Shown here in pieces: positions 32,801 through 39,846 of a stretch of DNA of 64,000 nucleotides. The position numbers and the translations under genes were made by a program. A model generated the notes under the pieces. The model was given only the letters and a program-made list of their open reading frames with translations. It did no database searches and was not told the origin of the DNA. Source of the DNA: an uncultured Bacteroidales bacterium (GTDB taxonomy: Bacteria > Bacteroidota > Bacteroidia > Bacteroidales > P3); contig ONBB01000008.1 of NCBI GenBank assembly GCA_900315935.1, positions 1 to 64,000 on the forward strand. Direction: 5' to 3'. Position 1 is the stretch's first letter. Each line of letters opens with the position of its first letter.

Positions 32801-35800
32801 TGTCCTTGTGTTGGCTGTTCATCTGCATGTTGAAGGAGGAGACGCGGAAGGGGCGGTAAATCTTGGTCTTGGCGTTCTTGTAGACCTCGTGGTAGAGCAT
32901 CGAGTCGAGGGTCTCATAGGGCTCGCCCCTGGGATTTAAACGCGAGGCATAGTCGGTACCCAGGTTGCGCACCTGCTGCGCCTCGTCGGCGCGGTCGAAG
33001 TCGCATCCCATGATGAAGCGGGACCTGTAGTTGTTGCCGTTCAGGCGGTTGGGGGGAGTTCCATACTCACCGGAAGTGGAGCCGCTCGGACTGCTGCCCA
33101 AAGTATTGCCATCCTGGTCCTGATAGGCGTAGTTCCAGCCCCAGATGGTCATCACACAGCCCACATAGCCGCTCTCGAGGCGGATGGTGTACTGGTAGTT
33201 GTTGGTTGTGCTCCAAGTCGAGGGCGTATGGAATTTACGTCCGAGAATCATCTTCTGACCGTCGACGTTGAGCGCCTCGTTGTCGTTGTTGCGTGCGGCG
33301 CTATAGGAGATAACCGCGTCTCGGCCTGTGGAGTTGCTGACGTCGGGACCCACACCCATGATGTAGTTGAAGGTGCCCTTGTTGTCGTCGAACATGGGCT
33401 CGATGCCGCGGCCGAAGGTGAGGTCGTTGCCGCCGGCGCTGATGGTGCCCCACCAGGCGGAGTGGCTGCCGTCGAGGTGGAAGCCTTTCTTGTCATTATG
33501 CCCCACGCCACGCAGGCGGCTGAAGGCCACGTACTCGAACCGCACATCGGCGCGGGGCTGGATCAGTCGGTTGTAGTACCGATCCAGTTTATTCTCGGGG
33601 GTGAGCTCGATATAGGCCCTCGGGCGCGAGCAGCGCTCGGTGGTCTGGGTGGTCTTTTGGGGGCCGTAGGCCGGCGTTACGCCGTCGATGGTGCCGTTGG
33701 GGAACACCGAGGTAACGGTAACGGCGCGGGGGTATGCCTCAATCTGGATGACGCTGTCGGCATCGCTGGTGGAGCCGTAGGTGCTGCCCGCCAGGATGTT
33801 GCGGCCGTGGATGACAAGGAAATTGCGCTCGGTGCCCACCGAGTCGGCGCCATAGGCGGCGCTGGGGGTGCGGCCTATGGTGGCGCCGGCACGCACGGCG
33901 GCGGGGGCCCACATGGCGGTGAAGTCTACCTCGATACCGACGGCGGTGCACTCGAAGTAGAGTTTCTGGTCGGCCGGCACCAGGTCGCCCACGGCCAGCG
34001 CGGTGCCGCCGGTGGGCGAGGTGTAGACCGAGCCGCCGCTGATGCGGTCGAGACGCCACTTGTAGAAGCCGCGGAAGCAGGGCGCTCCGTTGCTGCTGGT
34101 GAGGGTGGCCCAGTCATAGTCCTCCGGGTTGACGGCCGGACGGCGCGAGAAGGGGTTGAAGATGGTCTGGTACTCGACACGGCCGGTGGCCACAGTGGCG
34201 GCGGTCTTGCCGTCCACGCGCTCCAGGGTCTTGTAGTACTCGAAGGTGTGGTACTGACGCTCCTCATTCGAGATACCCACACTCACGTCGTCGGACGTGC
34301 TGCTGAGGGTGAACTCGGTGGCGGGCTGTACGGGGACGTATCCGCTCGCGTTGCCCAGGTCGGAGTTGAAGGTCAGGTTGCCAGAGACATTGTTGGTGCC
34401 GTAACCGCGGTAGGTGATTTTCGCATCCACGGGGTCCAGCGTGCGCAGGGGCTTGTCGACCGCGGTGGTGTAGATGGCCCAGTCGTGGGGCTCAAGGTCG
34501 TTGAGCACCACCTTGCCCTCGGCCGGATAGAGGCCGGTGGCCTCGACGGAGTTGAAGTTGAAGTCGGGCATGTACACAAACAGCGTATTGCTCCAGTCGC
34601 TGTTGTCGCTTCCGCACACGGCACGCGCGCGAACATAATAATATTCACCCATCGTCAGGCTGGTGAAGGTGGCGGTGGTGGCGGTGGCGGTGGTGGTCTG
34701 GAGGCCGGCGGAGAAGGCAGCGTCGGAGGCGAGCTGCACCTCGTACTGGCTGGCAGAGCCCTGCCAGGAGAGGTGGAGGGTTCCATCGTCGATGCCGGAG
34801 ACGGTGAGGGAGGCCGGCACCGGGCAGATGGTCTGGAAGTCCACCGAGGTCCAGTCGGAATAGACGCCGGCAGCGCACACGGCACGCACCGTGGCGGTAT
34901 AGGAGGTGTTGGCGGAGAGGCCGGTGAAGGTATACGTGGGCGCGTAGACCGTGGCGGGGGCGCCGCCATCGAGGGCTACCTGCCACTGGGTAACCCCGGC
35001 GGGGTTGCCCCACGAGAGGGTGGCCGAAGCGTAGTCGGGCGTGGCCGTAAGGGCGGACACGGGGACGCAGGTGGCGGTGGTGAAGGTATGCGTGACGGGG
35101 TCGGAGACGAGGCCGCCGTAGCAGACAGCGACCACGCTGGCCGTGTAGGTAGTGTTGGGAGCGAGGCCGGTGAAGGTGTAGGAGGGATTGTAGGCGGTTA
35201 CAGGGGTGCCGCCATCGAGCGAGACCCGCCACTGGGTGGCAAGGCCGGTCTCGGTCCACGTGAGGGTGGCCGAAGTGTAGTCGGTAGTGGAAGTAACATC
35301 TGTCACGGAGTAGCAGCCGACGGTGCTGAAGGTAACCGGGGCAGGGGCAGAGGTGTCGCCTGCGCCACAAATGGAGCGCACGGTGGCGGTGTACGAGGTG
35401 TTGGGGGTGAGGCCGGTGAAGGTGTGGTAGGGGGTGGAAACGATAAAGGGGGTGCCGCCGTTGAAGGAGACCTGCCACTGGGTGGCCTCATTGTTGTCGT
35501 TCCACGAGAGGCTGGCCGTGGTGTAGTCGGTAGTAGCCGTAAGAGTGTTGACGGGTTTGCAGATGAGATCCGGATTCTCGAAAACCTCCAGGTCGTCTAT
35601 ACAGCAGACAGCAATGCTGGAGCTGCTGTTGTGCCACCGAACGGCGATGCGTGTGGCCGTAGAGGGTGCCGAGGAGAGATCCACCTCGATGTATCGGCCA
35701 TAGCTGGAAGGGTTCTTCGCGCCGCCGCTGGAGCAGTAGCTGCTCGCGTCGGCATTGAAACTCTCGATGGCGACAAAGCTCGAGGAGTTGTCTCCAGTTA

Positions 35801-36248
35801 CATAACCGACGGAAAGCGTTCCGAGAGAGCTAGAACTGGTAGCCATCCAGCATTTGAACTTGAGGCTATTCAAGGGCACGGCGAACGTCGGCATCAACGC
35901 ATAACCAGTGGTGCCGATGGTGGTGTTGTTCTGCGCTGGGAAGGCGAGGGATCTGGTGTTGCCAGTTCCACTCGTGTAATAGACCAGATTTGATGCATTG
36001 TTAACCACATGGGGATAACCGTTGGTGTAGGAAGCAAAACATTTGAATCCTGCACTCTCGAGGCTTCCTTGGGAGGAACCGCTGGCAGTACCACCGTTAC
36101 CGTTGGCACCGGTAATACCGTTGAAACCATGCGACCAAGGCACAGTCTGCTGCGCCCCGGCCTGCGAGGCAAAAAGCAGGACAAATGCTGCCGACAAAGC
36201 GGCCTTGAATAAAAATCTCATGCTACAATCACGCATATTTTTTCTCAT
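26898..36248 (-). CDS. Giant secreted multidomain protein (Fn3, glycine-rich, InlB-type repeats, three FISUMP domains)
   Basis: The protein is about 3116 residues, starting at MRKNMRDCS with a signal peptide ending near residue 33 (FASQAGAQ). An N-terminal jelly-roll-like domain ends near residue 225. Four fibronectin III-like domains follow (~230-565). A long beta-rich region with recurring GGG motifs such as VFGGGFGPNN spans ~565-1790. Five InlB-type repeats (each ~70 residues, GYRFRQWNDGNTSNPRTI pattern) span ~1790-2145. The rest alternates: FISUMP, InlB, FISUMP, InlB, a jelly-roll domain, InlB and a final FISUMP domain (WVDLGLPSGKLWADRNVG). It ends directly with FISUMP and has no T9SS sorting domain, so its attachment to the surface is unclear. 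It is probably a cell-surface binding or adhesion protein. No catalytic motif is seen. Confidence 0.88.
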   Translation of the reverse strand: MRKNMRDCSMRFLFKAALSAAFVLLFASQAGAQQTVPWSHGFNGITGANGNGGTASGSSQGSLESAGFKCFASYTNGYPHVVNNASNLVYYTSGTGNTRSLAFPAQNNTTIGTTGYALMPTFAVPLNSLKFKCWMATSSSSLGTLSVGYVTGDNSSSFVAIESFNADASSYCSSGGAKNPSSYGRYIEVDLSSAPSTATRIAVRWHNSSSSIAVCCIDDLEVFENPDLICKPVNTLTATTDYTTASLSWNDNNEATQWQVSFNGGTPFIVSTPYHTFTGLTPNTSYTATVRSICGAGDTSAPAPVTFSTVGCYSVTDVTSTTDYTSATLTWTETGLATQWRVSLDGGTPVTAYNPSYTFTGLAPNTTYTASVVAVCYGGLVSDPVTHTFTTATCVPVSALTATPDYASATLSWGNPAGVTQWQVALDGGAPATVYAPTYTFTGLSANTSYTATVRAVCAAGVYSDWTSVDFQTICPVPASLTVSGIDDGTLHLSWQGSASQYEVQLASDAAFSAGLQTTTATATTATFTSLTMGEYYYVRARAVCGSDNSDWSNTLFVYMPDFNFNSVEATGLYPAEGKVVLNDLEPHDWAIYTTAVDKPLRTLDPVDAKITYRGYGTNNVSGNLTFNSDLGNASGYVPVQPATEFTLSSTSDDVSVGISNEERQYHTFEYYKTLERVDGKTAATVATGRVEYQTIFNPFSRRPAVNPEDYDWATLTSSNGAPCFRGFYKWRLDRISGGSVYTSPTGGTALAVGDLVPADQKLYFECTAVGIEVDFTAMWAPAAVRAGATIGRTPSAAYGADSVGTERNFLVIHGRNILAGSTYGSTSDADSVIQIEAYPRAVTVTSVFPNGTIDGVTPAYGPQKTTQTTERCSRPRAYIELTPENKLDRYYNRLIQPRADVRFEYVAFSRLRGVGHNDKKGFHLDGSHSAWWGTISAGGNDLTFGRGIEPMFDDNKGTFNYIMGVGPDVSNSTGRDAVISYSAARNNDNEALNVDGQKMILGRKFHTPSTWSTTNNYQYTIRLESGYVGCVMTIWGWNYAYQDQDGNTLGSSPSGSTSGEYGTPPNRLNGNNYRSRFIMGCDFDRADEAQQVRNLGTDYASRLNPRGEPYETLDSMLYHEVYKNAKTKIYRPFRVSSFNMQMNSQHKDSVYSDVIIKSGFVGQESIDRQMGHADGATGQSNAPRPKVVVDGISRGQWLPHSIYNVASNNNNHRGKRRMRIEGGFINSSVSLGAWDRTNDLTRWKKTSATATSWGPYNDGSYSPNDVSTLRMTGGHITGSLFGGGNTYTASGGGRQLVITGGTVRAWIAGGVNGSDAQNSQWEGVHFGNAWIYAGGTLHVGSGDTTHTTVGDTVFHPAFCGINGTTDGQIFGAGCGMRPNYYKADSVEIDHQWNTYAWKMHRMGRVDSSFVYIADQAEVEGDVYGGGNYGYNNTEDDDDDNWRGTGAYSNAKGKATMRVLGGTIGGRLFGGANMKMGREVDILMTGGHIKRGLFGGSNTWGYIKKDVIINIEGGTIGTAEAPAIVCGGGLGKETAVFGNVTLNIGAAGTAGPTIYGDVYGGSMNGTTNAGSATKTLLGTFNQTPNHGSGGTYTFYQIDIDTSTHQGYGYNSTQKTVLNIRSGLVDGNVFGGGFGPNNAAASTYGDITLNFLGGEVMKNIYGCNDASGKPMGKVKVNIGTPDSVAASAADGDRSHRNRPVVHGNVFGGGRDASYGHAPDNYTPVVEMFSGTVQNVFGGGEGNTAVLALPNETYATKVLVRHGTVRNNVYGGGNDAKVQGDTRVVIGGSGTLASFTLTVNSNNPSYGTVTGGGSYTLDEDAVIRAVSNAGYRFRQWNDGNTSNPRTISVKENATYTAEFEVTPTYTITVVASPSNLATTTGSGSYKADQFIPISATAKEGARFTGWSDGIQYNPRHVTVTGNATYTANFVAIPKYTLTVLANNNSYGTVTGSGEFYENELTSIRATPASGYLFRRWNDGNTENPRPVRLTANTTYTAIFEIIPTWTITVAHTPSGAGDAWISASGAYTDSYLEGTKVGITSEPATGYRFVQWDDGNTDQTRTITVTGNTTYTAQFEAIPQYNITVAVASGQSARGTVTGGGTYYENTKATLRAQPNPGYRFARWNDGEINNPRSVTVTANATFTAEFEEFHVVWVDLGLPSGKLWAEVNVGANNPEDYGDFFAWGETAPKTTYNWGNYAYGSGQYALTKYVTNPGYGSTYDHKAELEAIDDAATVNFGAGAYTPTSADWQELNNNTYTVNTTRNGVRGHLITGPNGNSIFLPLAGMSNGSVGSYGYYWSATLHNTNYNAYYQYLQNSTTSRSNSSSYRCNGLSVRAVRNDGAGLTQYTINAVPANASQGSVTGGGTYGAYTRIALRAVPTLGYRFRQWSDGNTDNPRSVTVTGNATYTAQFEEYELNYIDLGLPSGTLWAEANLGATAPEEYGDYIAWGELEAKNPPYDWTTYRFSQNGTSTMTKYNAADGLTMLLPEDDIASHVLGTAAYIPTYEQWQELKNNTTYAMETVNGILGVRYTSRHNGNSIFLPYAGYKAGTGSSSVSTGACYWSSTRHASTVYLALYVYMNTNSSGVMNFGQSNRYQGFPIRPVAGETKQITVLSANASQGFVSGGGTYSVGRTVRIQATPAHGYEFVQWSDGNRDNPRNITVTGNATYTASFAAIPTVPYYTGFEAGEDVDWKFNNSNYTNKWYIGTAAAQSGSKGLYVSNNNGTSNTYSNAGAYIYAYRTMSFTAGSHTIAFHWRGVGESSCDYIMAFLVPSNQTPSGDRSYSSSYPSDWLRLISSPNYLYNQSDWQTFSSTVYVPADGNYHVVFYWRNDGSVLNNPPAAIDNVMIVRTGSGNYTITGQAASGQSARGSVSGSGSYAAGTLATLTAVPATGYVFKRWSDGNTSNPRTVGVVANATYTAEFETNALTWVDLGLPSGKLWADRNVGAANVQSYGDYYRWGELTPCTSSQYSSFINYRYGSTNPFTKYNPTDAKTTLEAVDDVATLLYGTAAHTPTKAEFDELIAGTTSEDVTVNGVKGRRLTSRYNGNSIFLPYTGYNNGNAGATNVGYFWSSSRCSSDLTAAIDYVFSPSDHLRQYGSSSSCGESRGYSFVIRAVKNP

Positions 36249-36300
36249 ATTACTGATTTTCAGTGTGTTTTTTTTTTTTTTTACAAGAGTGTTTAAGGTG

Positions 36301-36330
36301 CAAATATACAAATATTACGCAATATGCAAA
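36301..36330 (-). promoter_or_regulatory. Promoter of the giant surface gene (TTTG, 18 bp, TATATTTG)
   Basis: On the minus strand the -33 TTTG (36327-36330) and -7 TATATTTG (36301-36308) are 18 bp apart. A long poly-A/T run (about 16 T residues near 36266-36281 on plus) separates it from the start codon and could be length-variable. Confidence 0.6.
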
Positions 36331-36481
36331 TATTTTTTTTAACACCCATTTTTTCAGAACAAAAATATTAACATATTTACTCTAAAAAAAGAACGAATCC
36401 ACACAAATCCCACACAAAATGCAATGATAAATTCCATGTGGCACCACTCCCCCACCACCCCCTTGGAGAGGACGAAGAGAG

Positions 36482-36569
36482 GCAAAACCTATAGCTTACA
36501 GAACGCTGTTTTCCAACCACTTGCAGACTTGCTAAAACAGCCCCCTCCGCCACTTTTTTTGCAAAAAAT
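36482..36569. other. Intergenic element, copy 1 of 2 (GCAAAACCTATAGC ... CAACCACTTGCA ... CACTTTTTTT)
   Basis: A 44-bp block with identical ends (GCAAAACCTATAGC and CAACCACTTGCA) is followed, after exactly the same 25-bp interval as in the second copy at 60495, by CACTTTTTTT and an A-run. It lies in the 466-bp gap 36249-36714, upstream of the giant surface gene and of iorA. The function is unknown. It could be a small RNA, a regulatory site or a mobile-repeat relic. Confidence 0.6.
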
Positions 36570-36661
36570 CGGCACATATTTTACATCACTGTATTTCAAC
36601 CCATTGCACCTATTTTTCCGGCTTTGGGTCAAAAAACTTTCCCCATGTCATTTTTTTTTGC

Positions 36662-36669
36662 TAATTTTG
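36662..36669 (+). promoter_or_regulatory. Putative -7 box of iorAB (TAATTTTG)
   Basis: TAATTTTGCACC lies 46 bp before the iorA start and matches the Bacteroidota -7 consensus. A T-run lies just upstream instead of a clear -33 element. Confidence 0.5.
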
Positions 36670-36714
36670 CACCCTCAAATATACGTTAATTAATATTAAT
36701 CAAAACATACCATC

Positions 36715-38298
36715 ATGTCAAAACTTCTCCTCCTGGGCGACGAGGCCATAGCCCAAGCCTTTATCGACGCCGGCGGCAGCGCCATCAACAGCTACCCCGG
36801 CACCCCCTCCACCCAGATTACCGAATACGTCATCAAGTCCAAACAGGCCAAAGAGCAGGGCGTGGTGGCCAACTGGTGCGCCAACGAGAAGACCGCCCTC
36901 GAAGCCTCCATCGGCGTGGCCTACAGCGGCAAGCGCGCCATGACCTGCATGAAGCACGTCGGCCTCAACGTCTGCGGCGACCCCTTCATGAACGCCTCCA
37001 TCATCGGCACCAAGGGTGTCCTTATCGTGGTGGCCGACGACCCCAGCATGTTCTCCAGCCAGGACGAACAGGACAGCCGCTACTACGGCCACTGGGCCAT
37101 GATCCCCATGCTTGAGCCCTCGAACCAGCAGGAGGCCTACGACATGGTCTTCTTCGGCTACGACCTGAGCGAGCAGATGGGCACACCCATCCTGATGCGC
37201 ATCCCCACCCGCCTGGCCCACAGCCGCGCCGGCGTCGAGCGCCGCGCCGTCCGCCCGCAGAACCCCCTCTCCAGCCCCAGCGACCCCAAGAGCTACGTGC
37301 TCCTGCCGGCCAACGCCAAGCGCCTCTACCGCGACCTTATCGACAAGCAGCCCGCCTTCACCAAGAGCAGCGAGGAGAGCGGCTACAACCAGTACATCGA
37401 CGGCGCCGACAAGAGCCGCGGCATCATCGCCACCGGCATCGCCATCAACTACCTCCAGGAGTGCTTCCCCGGCGGTAAGTGCCCCTACCCCGTGGTCAAG
37501 GTTACACAGTACCCCCTGCCCTTCAACATGCTCAACAAGCTGTACGATGAGTGCGCCGAAATCCTCGTCCTCGAGGACGGCCAGCCCTTCGTCGAGGAGC
37601 ATATCAAAGGCTTCCTCGGCAAAGGCAAGCCCGTGCACGGCCGCCTCGACGAGGTGATCCGCCGCGACGGCGAGCTCAATGCCGAGAAGGTGGCCGCCGC
37701 CCTCGGCATGCCCATGCCCAAAGGCCCCGAGGTGCCCGAGGTGGTTACCAACCGCCCACCCGCACTCTGCGTCGGCTGCCCCCACATCGACAGCTACGAA
37801 GCCGTCAACGAGGTGCTCAAGAAATACCCCAACGGCCGCGTCTTCGGCGACATCGGATGCTACACCCTCGGCTTCAACATGGGTGCCATCGACACCACCG
37901 TCTGCATGGGTGCCTCCATCACCATGGCCAAAGGCGCCGCTGAAATGGGCATCTTCCCCGCCATCGGCGTCATCGGCGACGGCACCTTCGGCCACAGCGG
38001 CATGACCGGCCTGCTCGACTGCATCAACGAAAAGGCCAACGTCATCATCATGATTCTCGACAACGACATCACCGCCATGACCGGCGGCCAGCCCTCCAGC
38101 GCCAACATGAAGCTCTTCAACATCTGCAAGGGCCTCGGCGTCGACGAGAAGCACATCCGCACCATCGTACCCCTCAAGAAAAACCACGAGGAGTTCGTCA
38201 AGATTCTCGAGGAGGAAATCGCCTACGACGGCGTGAGCGTCATCATCCCGCAGCGCGTCTGCATCGTCGAGAACAAGAAACGTATTGCTAACAAATAA
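36715..38298 (+). CDS. iorA: Indolepyruvate ferredoxin oxidoreductase, alpha subunit
   Basis: The protein of 527 residues shows the 2-ketoacid:ferredoxin oxidoreductase fold. The N-terminal pyrimidine-binding domain (LLLGDEAIAQAFIDAGGSAINSYPGTPSTQ) and the CVGCPHIDSYEA segment are followed by the thiamine diphosphate domain, with the GDG motif (GVIGDGTFGHSGMTGLLDCINEKAN) and NDITAMTGGQPSS. It oxidatively decarboxylates aryl pyruvates from Trp, Phe and Tyr to acyl-CoA, reducing ferredoxin. Many IorA proteins carry a C-terminal 2x[4Fe-4S] domain. This one ends at VENKKRIANK without the cysteine clusters. To my knowledge a short form is common in Bacteroidota, so this may be normal. iorB follows 171 bp downstream. 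Confidence 0.93.
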   Translation: MSKLLLLGDEAIAQAFIDAGGSAINSYPGTPSTQITEYVIKSKQAKEQGVVANWCANEKTALEASIGVAYSGKRAMTCMKHVGLNVCGDPFMNASIIGTKGVLIVVADDPSMFSSQDEQDSRYYGHWAMIPMLEPSNQQEAYDMVFFGYDLSEQMGTPILMRIPTRLAHSRAGVERRAVRPQNPLSSPSDPKSYVLLPANAKRLYRDLIDKQPAFTKSSEESGYNQYIDGADKSRGIIATGIAINYLQECFPGGKCPYPVVKVTQYPLPFNMLNKLYDECAEILVLEDGQPFVEEHIKGFLGKGKPVHGRLDEVIRRDGELNAEKVAAALGMPMPKGPEVPEVVTNRPPALCVGCPHIDSYEAVNEVLKKYPNGRVFGDIGCYTLGFNMGAIDTTVCMGASITMAKGAAEMGIFPAIGVIGDGTFGHSGMTGLLDCINEKANVIIMILDNDITAMTGGQPSSANMKLFNICKGLGVDEKHIRTIVPLKKNHEEFVKILEEEIAYDGVSVIIPQRVCIVENKKRIANK

Positions 38299-38308
38299 AT
38301 GACAACAT

Positions 38309-38453
38309 GGGAGATAGAAGAAGATAACGGGAGATACAAGGAAGATAAAGGACAATAGCATTTGACACACCAATCACCGCACATCCAAATCATTTGTCCC
38401 CTATCTTCCGCGAGCAACGCGAGCTATCTTCCCCTGTCTTCTCCTAACTCCCC
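38309..38453. repeat. Inverted, internally repetitive spacer between iorA and iorB
   Basis: The left arm 38309-38356 is made of units like GGGAGATAGAAGAAGATAAC and ends GGACAA. The right arm from 38394 starts TTGTCC and is made of the complementary units CTATCTTCC, CTATCTTCC and CTGTCTTCT, ending ACTCCC. The arms could pair as a long imperfect hairpin in the iorAB mRNA. Confidence 0.7.
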
Positions 38454-38469
38454 TAAAAATAATGTACCA

Positions 38470-39033
38470 ATGAAAAAAGACATCATACTCTGCGGCGTAG
38501 GCGGCGACGGCATCGTCTCCGTGGCCAAAATCATCAGCGACGCCGCCCTCAACCTCGGTCTAAACGTCAAACAGAGCGAAATCCACGGCATGAGCCAGCG
38601 CGGCGGCTCGGTGTTCAGCCACCTCCGCGTCAGCTCCGACCCCATCTTCTCCGACGTCATCCCCGAAGGCAAGGCCGACATCATCCTCAGCTCCGAGCCC
38701 ATGGAGGCCCTGCGCTACCTGCCCTTCCTGGCCCCCGACGGCGTGGTCATCACCAACAGCGACCCCTTCGTCAACATCACCAACTACCCCGACATCGAGA
38801 AGGTCAACGCCGAGCTTAAGAAACTCTCCAAACTGGTATGCTTCAACGCCAACGCCATTGCCAAGGAGCTCAACGCCCGCGGCAACATGGTGCTCCTCGG
38901 CGCTGCCGCCCCCTACCTGGAGATTGCCTTCGAAGAGCTCGAGAAAGCCATCCAGAGCATCTTCGGCCGCAAGGGCGAGGCCGTCGTCGAGACCAACATC
39001 AAGGCCATCCGCGCCGGCCGCGACGCCAAGTAA
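38470..39033 (+). CDS. iorB: Indolepyruvate ferredoxin oxidoreductase, beta subunit
   Basis: From MKKDIILCGVGGDGIVSVAKI the product is 187 residues. It is the gamma-type POR domain, with the GVGGDGI nucleotide-binding loop, the HGMSQRGGSVFSHLR signature and ILSSEPMEALRYLP. It pairs with IorA to form the oxidoreductase. The start at 38470 is chosen because the frame's upstream codons fall in the repeat spacer. The gene is separated from iorA by 171 bp of inverted repetitive DNA rather than the few bases usual in this operon. Confidence 0.93.
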   Translation: MKKDIILCGVGGDGIVSVAKIISDAALNLGLNVKQSEIHGMSQRGGSVFSHLRVSSDPIFSDVIPEGKADIILSSEPMEALRYLPFLAPDGVVITNSDPFVNITNYPDIEKVNAELKKLSKLVCFNANAIAKELNARGNMVLLGAAAPYLEIAFEELEKAIQSIFGRKGEAVVETNIKAIRAGRDAK

Positions 39034-39061
39034 ACGACAACAACAGTACTACGCGCCATCT

Positions 39062-39358
39062 ATGAGCGACCAAATGCTACAAACTATCCGCGAATACTTC
39101 GCCACGCAACCCATTGAGCGTGCATGGCTCTTTGGTTCCTATGCCCGTGGCGAAGAACGCGAAGATAGCGACATGGACATCCTTGTCGATTTTGACGATA
39201 GCGTGTCTTTGCTGAAGCATGTTCACATCATGAACGAACTTCGGGAACTGCTCAACAAAGAGGTCGACCTTGTAACCAATGGAACCTTGCTGCCCTTCGC
39301 AGAAGAAACGGCCGCCCGCGACAAACGCATAATCTATGAGAGAACTTGTCAAGGATAA
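39062..39358 (+). CDS. MntA-type nucleotidyltransferase antitoxin
   Basis: The protein of 98 residues has the minimal nucleotidyltransferase motif GSYARGEEREDSDMD, where G25-S26 and D37/D39 form the metal and nucleotide site, then the third acidic residue in EVDLV. In the MntA-HepT module the nucleotidyltransferase adenylylates the HepT toxin and neutralises it. The gene overlaps hepT by 23 bp. It is more AT-rich than iorAB upstream, hinting at separate acquisition. The family is called mntA in some genomes, but I leave the symbol blank because no search was possible. Confidence 0.85.
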   Translation: MSDQMLQTIREYFATQPIERAWLFGSYARGEEREDSDMDILVDFDDSVSLLKHVHIMNELRELLNKEVDLVTNGTLLPFAEETAARDKRIIYERTCQG

Positions 39359-39683
39359 AAGTCGGCTGGAACATATCCTAGGTGGTATCGACGATGCCTT
39401 TGGCTTCACACAAAACGTAACACCCGAGGATATCGAACGCGACAAGATGCTACGCTATGCCATTGTCCACAGTGTACAAATTGTCGGTGAGGCAGCCTAT
39501 AAGTTGTCCAAAGAGTTTTGCGAGACGCATCCAGAGGTTATATGGAAAGATATTATCGGTCTGCGACATGTACTAGTTCACGACTACTACAATGTAAGGG
39601 CGCTGGAAGTTTGGAACATCGTCAAACAAGACTTCCCTCTTCTGCGCGAGCAGATTACAAAATACCTCATAGATATGGCATGA
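39336..39683 (+). CDS. HepT-like (HEPN) toxin RNase
   Basis: The protein of 115 residues is an all-helical HEPN protein with the catalytic R-X4-H-X-Y motif complete (R77, H82, Y84 in RHVLVHDYY). HepT proteins cleave RNA, including tRNA in some cases, and are kept inactive by the partner nucleotidyltransferase encoded by the overlapping gene upstream. The start at 39336 gives the 23-bp overlap and the usual length. A bidirectional hairpin terminator follows at 39709-39735. Confidence 0.87.
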   Translation: MRELVKDKSRLEHILGGIDDAFGFTQNVTPEDIERDKMLRYAIVHSVQIVGEAAYKLSKEFCETHPEVIWKDIIGLRHVLVHDYYNVRALEVWNIVKQDFPLLREQITKYLIDMA

Positions 39684-39708
39684 AAAGTGCCACAGCACAT
39701 TTGTCCAA

Positions 39709-39735
39709 AAAGCTCCGCCACCGCGGAGCTTTTTT
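39709..39735. terminator. Bidirectional terminator between hepT and the Na/Pi transporter gene
   Basis: AAAGCTCCGC, loop CACC, GCGGAGCTTT, flanked by A residues on the left and T residues on the right, suits transcripts from both sides. Confidence 0.85.
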
Positions 39736-39846
39736 TCTGCCTATTTTTGCCAATCCATCCGCCCTCCCCTTTCTGATTTCCCGTATCACTCTGGCGGGTG
39801 TGCCGGCCGCCAAGGTGCTGGCAGGAACGTCCTTGGGAACTATTGC
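39735..39846 (-). pseudogene. 3' remnant of a hexapeptide-repeat acetyltransferase gene
   Basis: Reading the minus strand from about 39846 gives AIVPKDVPASTLAAGTPARV followed by IREIRKG. That is the characteristic last coil and tail of left-handed-beta-helix acetyltransferases (typically AVVTKDVPANTVVAGNPARVI). Nothing upstream in this frame encodes the rest of such a protein, because the stop of the Na/Pi transporter overlaps the remnant. The likely history is a deletion that joined the transporter to the tail and terminator of a lost gene. Confidence 0.6.

Noticed and set aside
29319-32939. 1206-codon open frame on the plus strand opposite the giant surface gene
   Set aside because: It is a low-complexity Gly/Val/Ala-rich shadow created by the biased codons of the minus-strand gene. 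The true gene has a signal peptide and recognisable domains.
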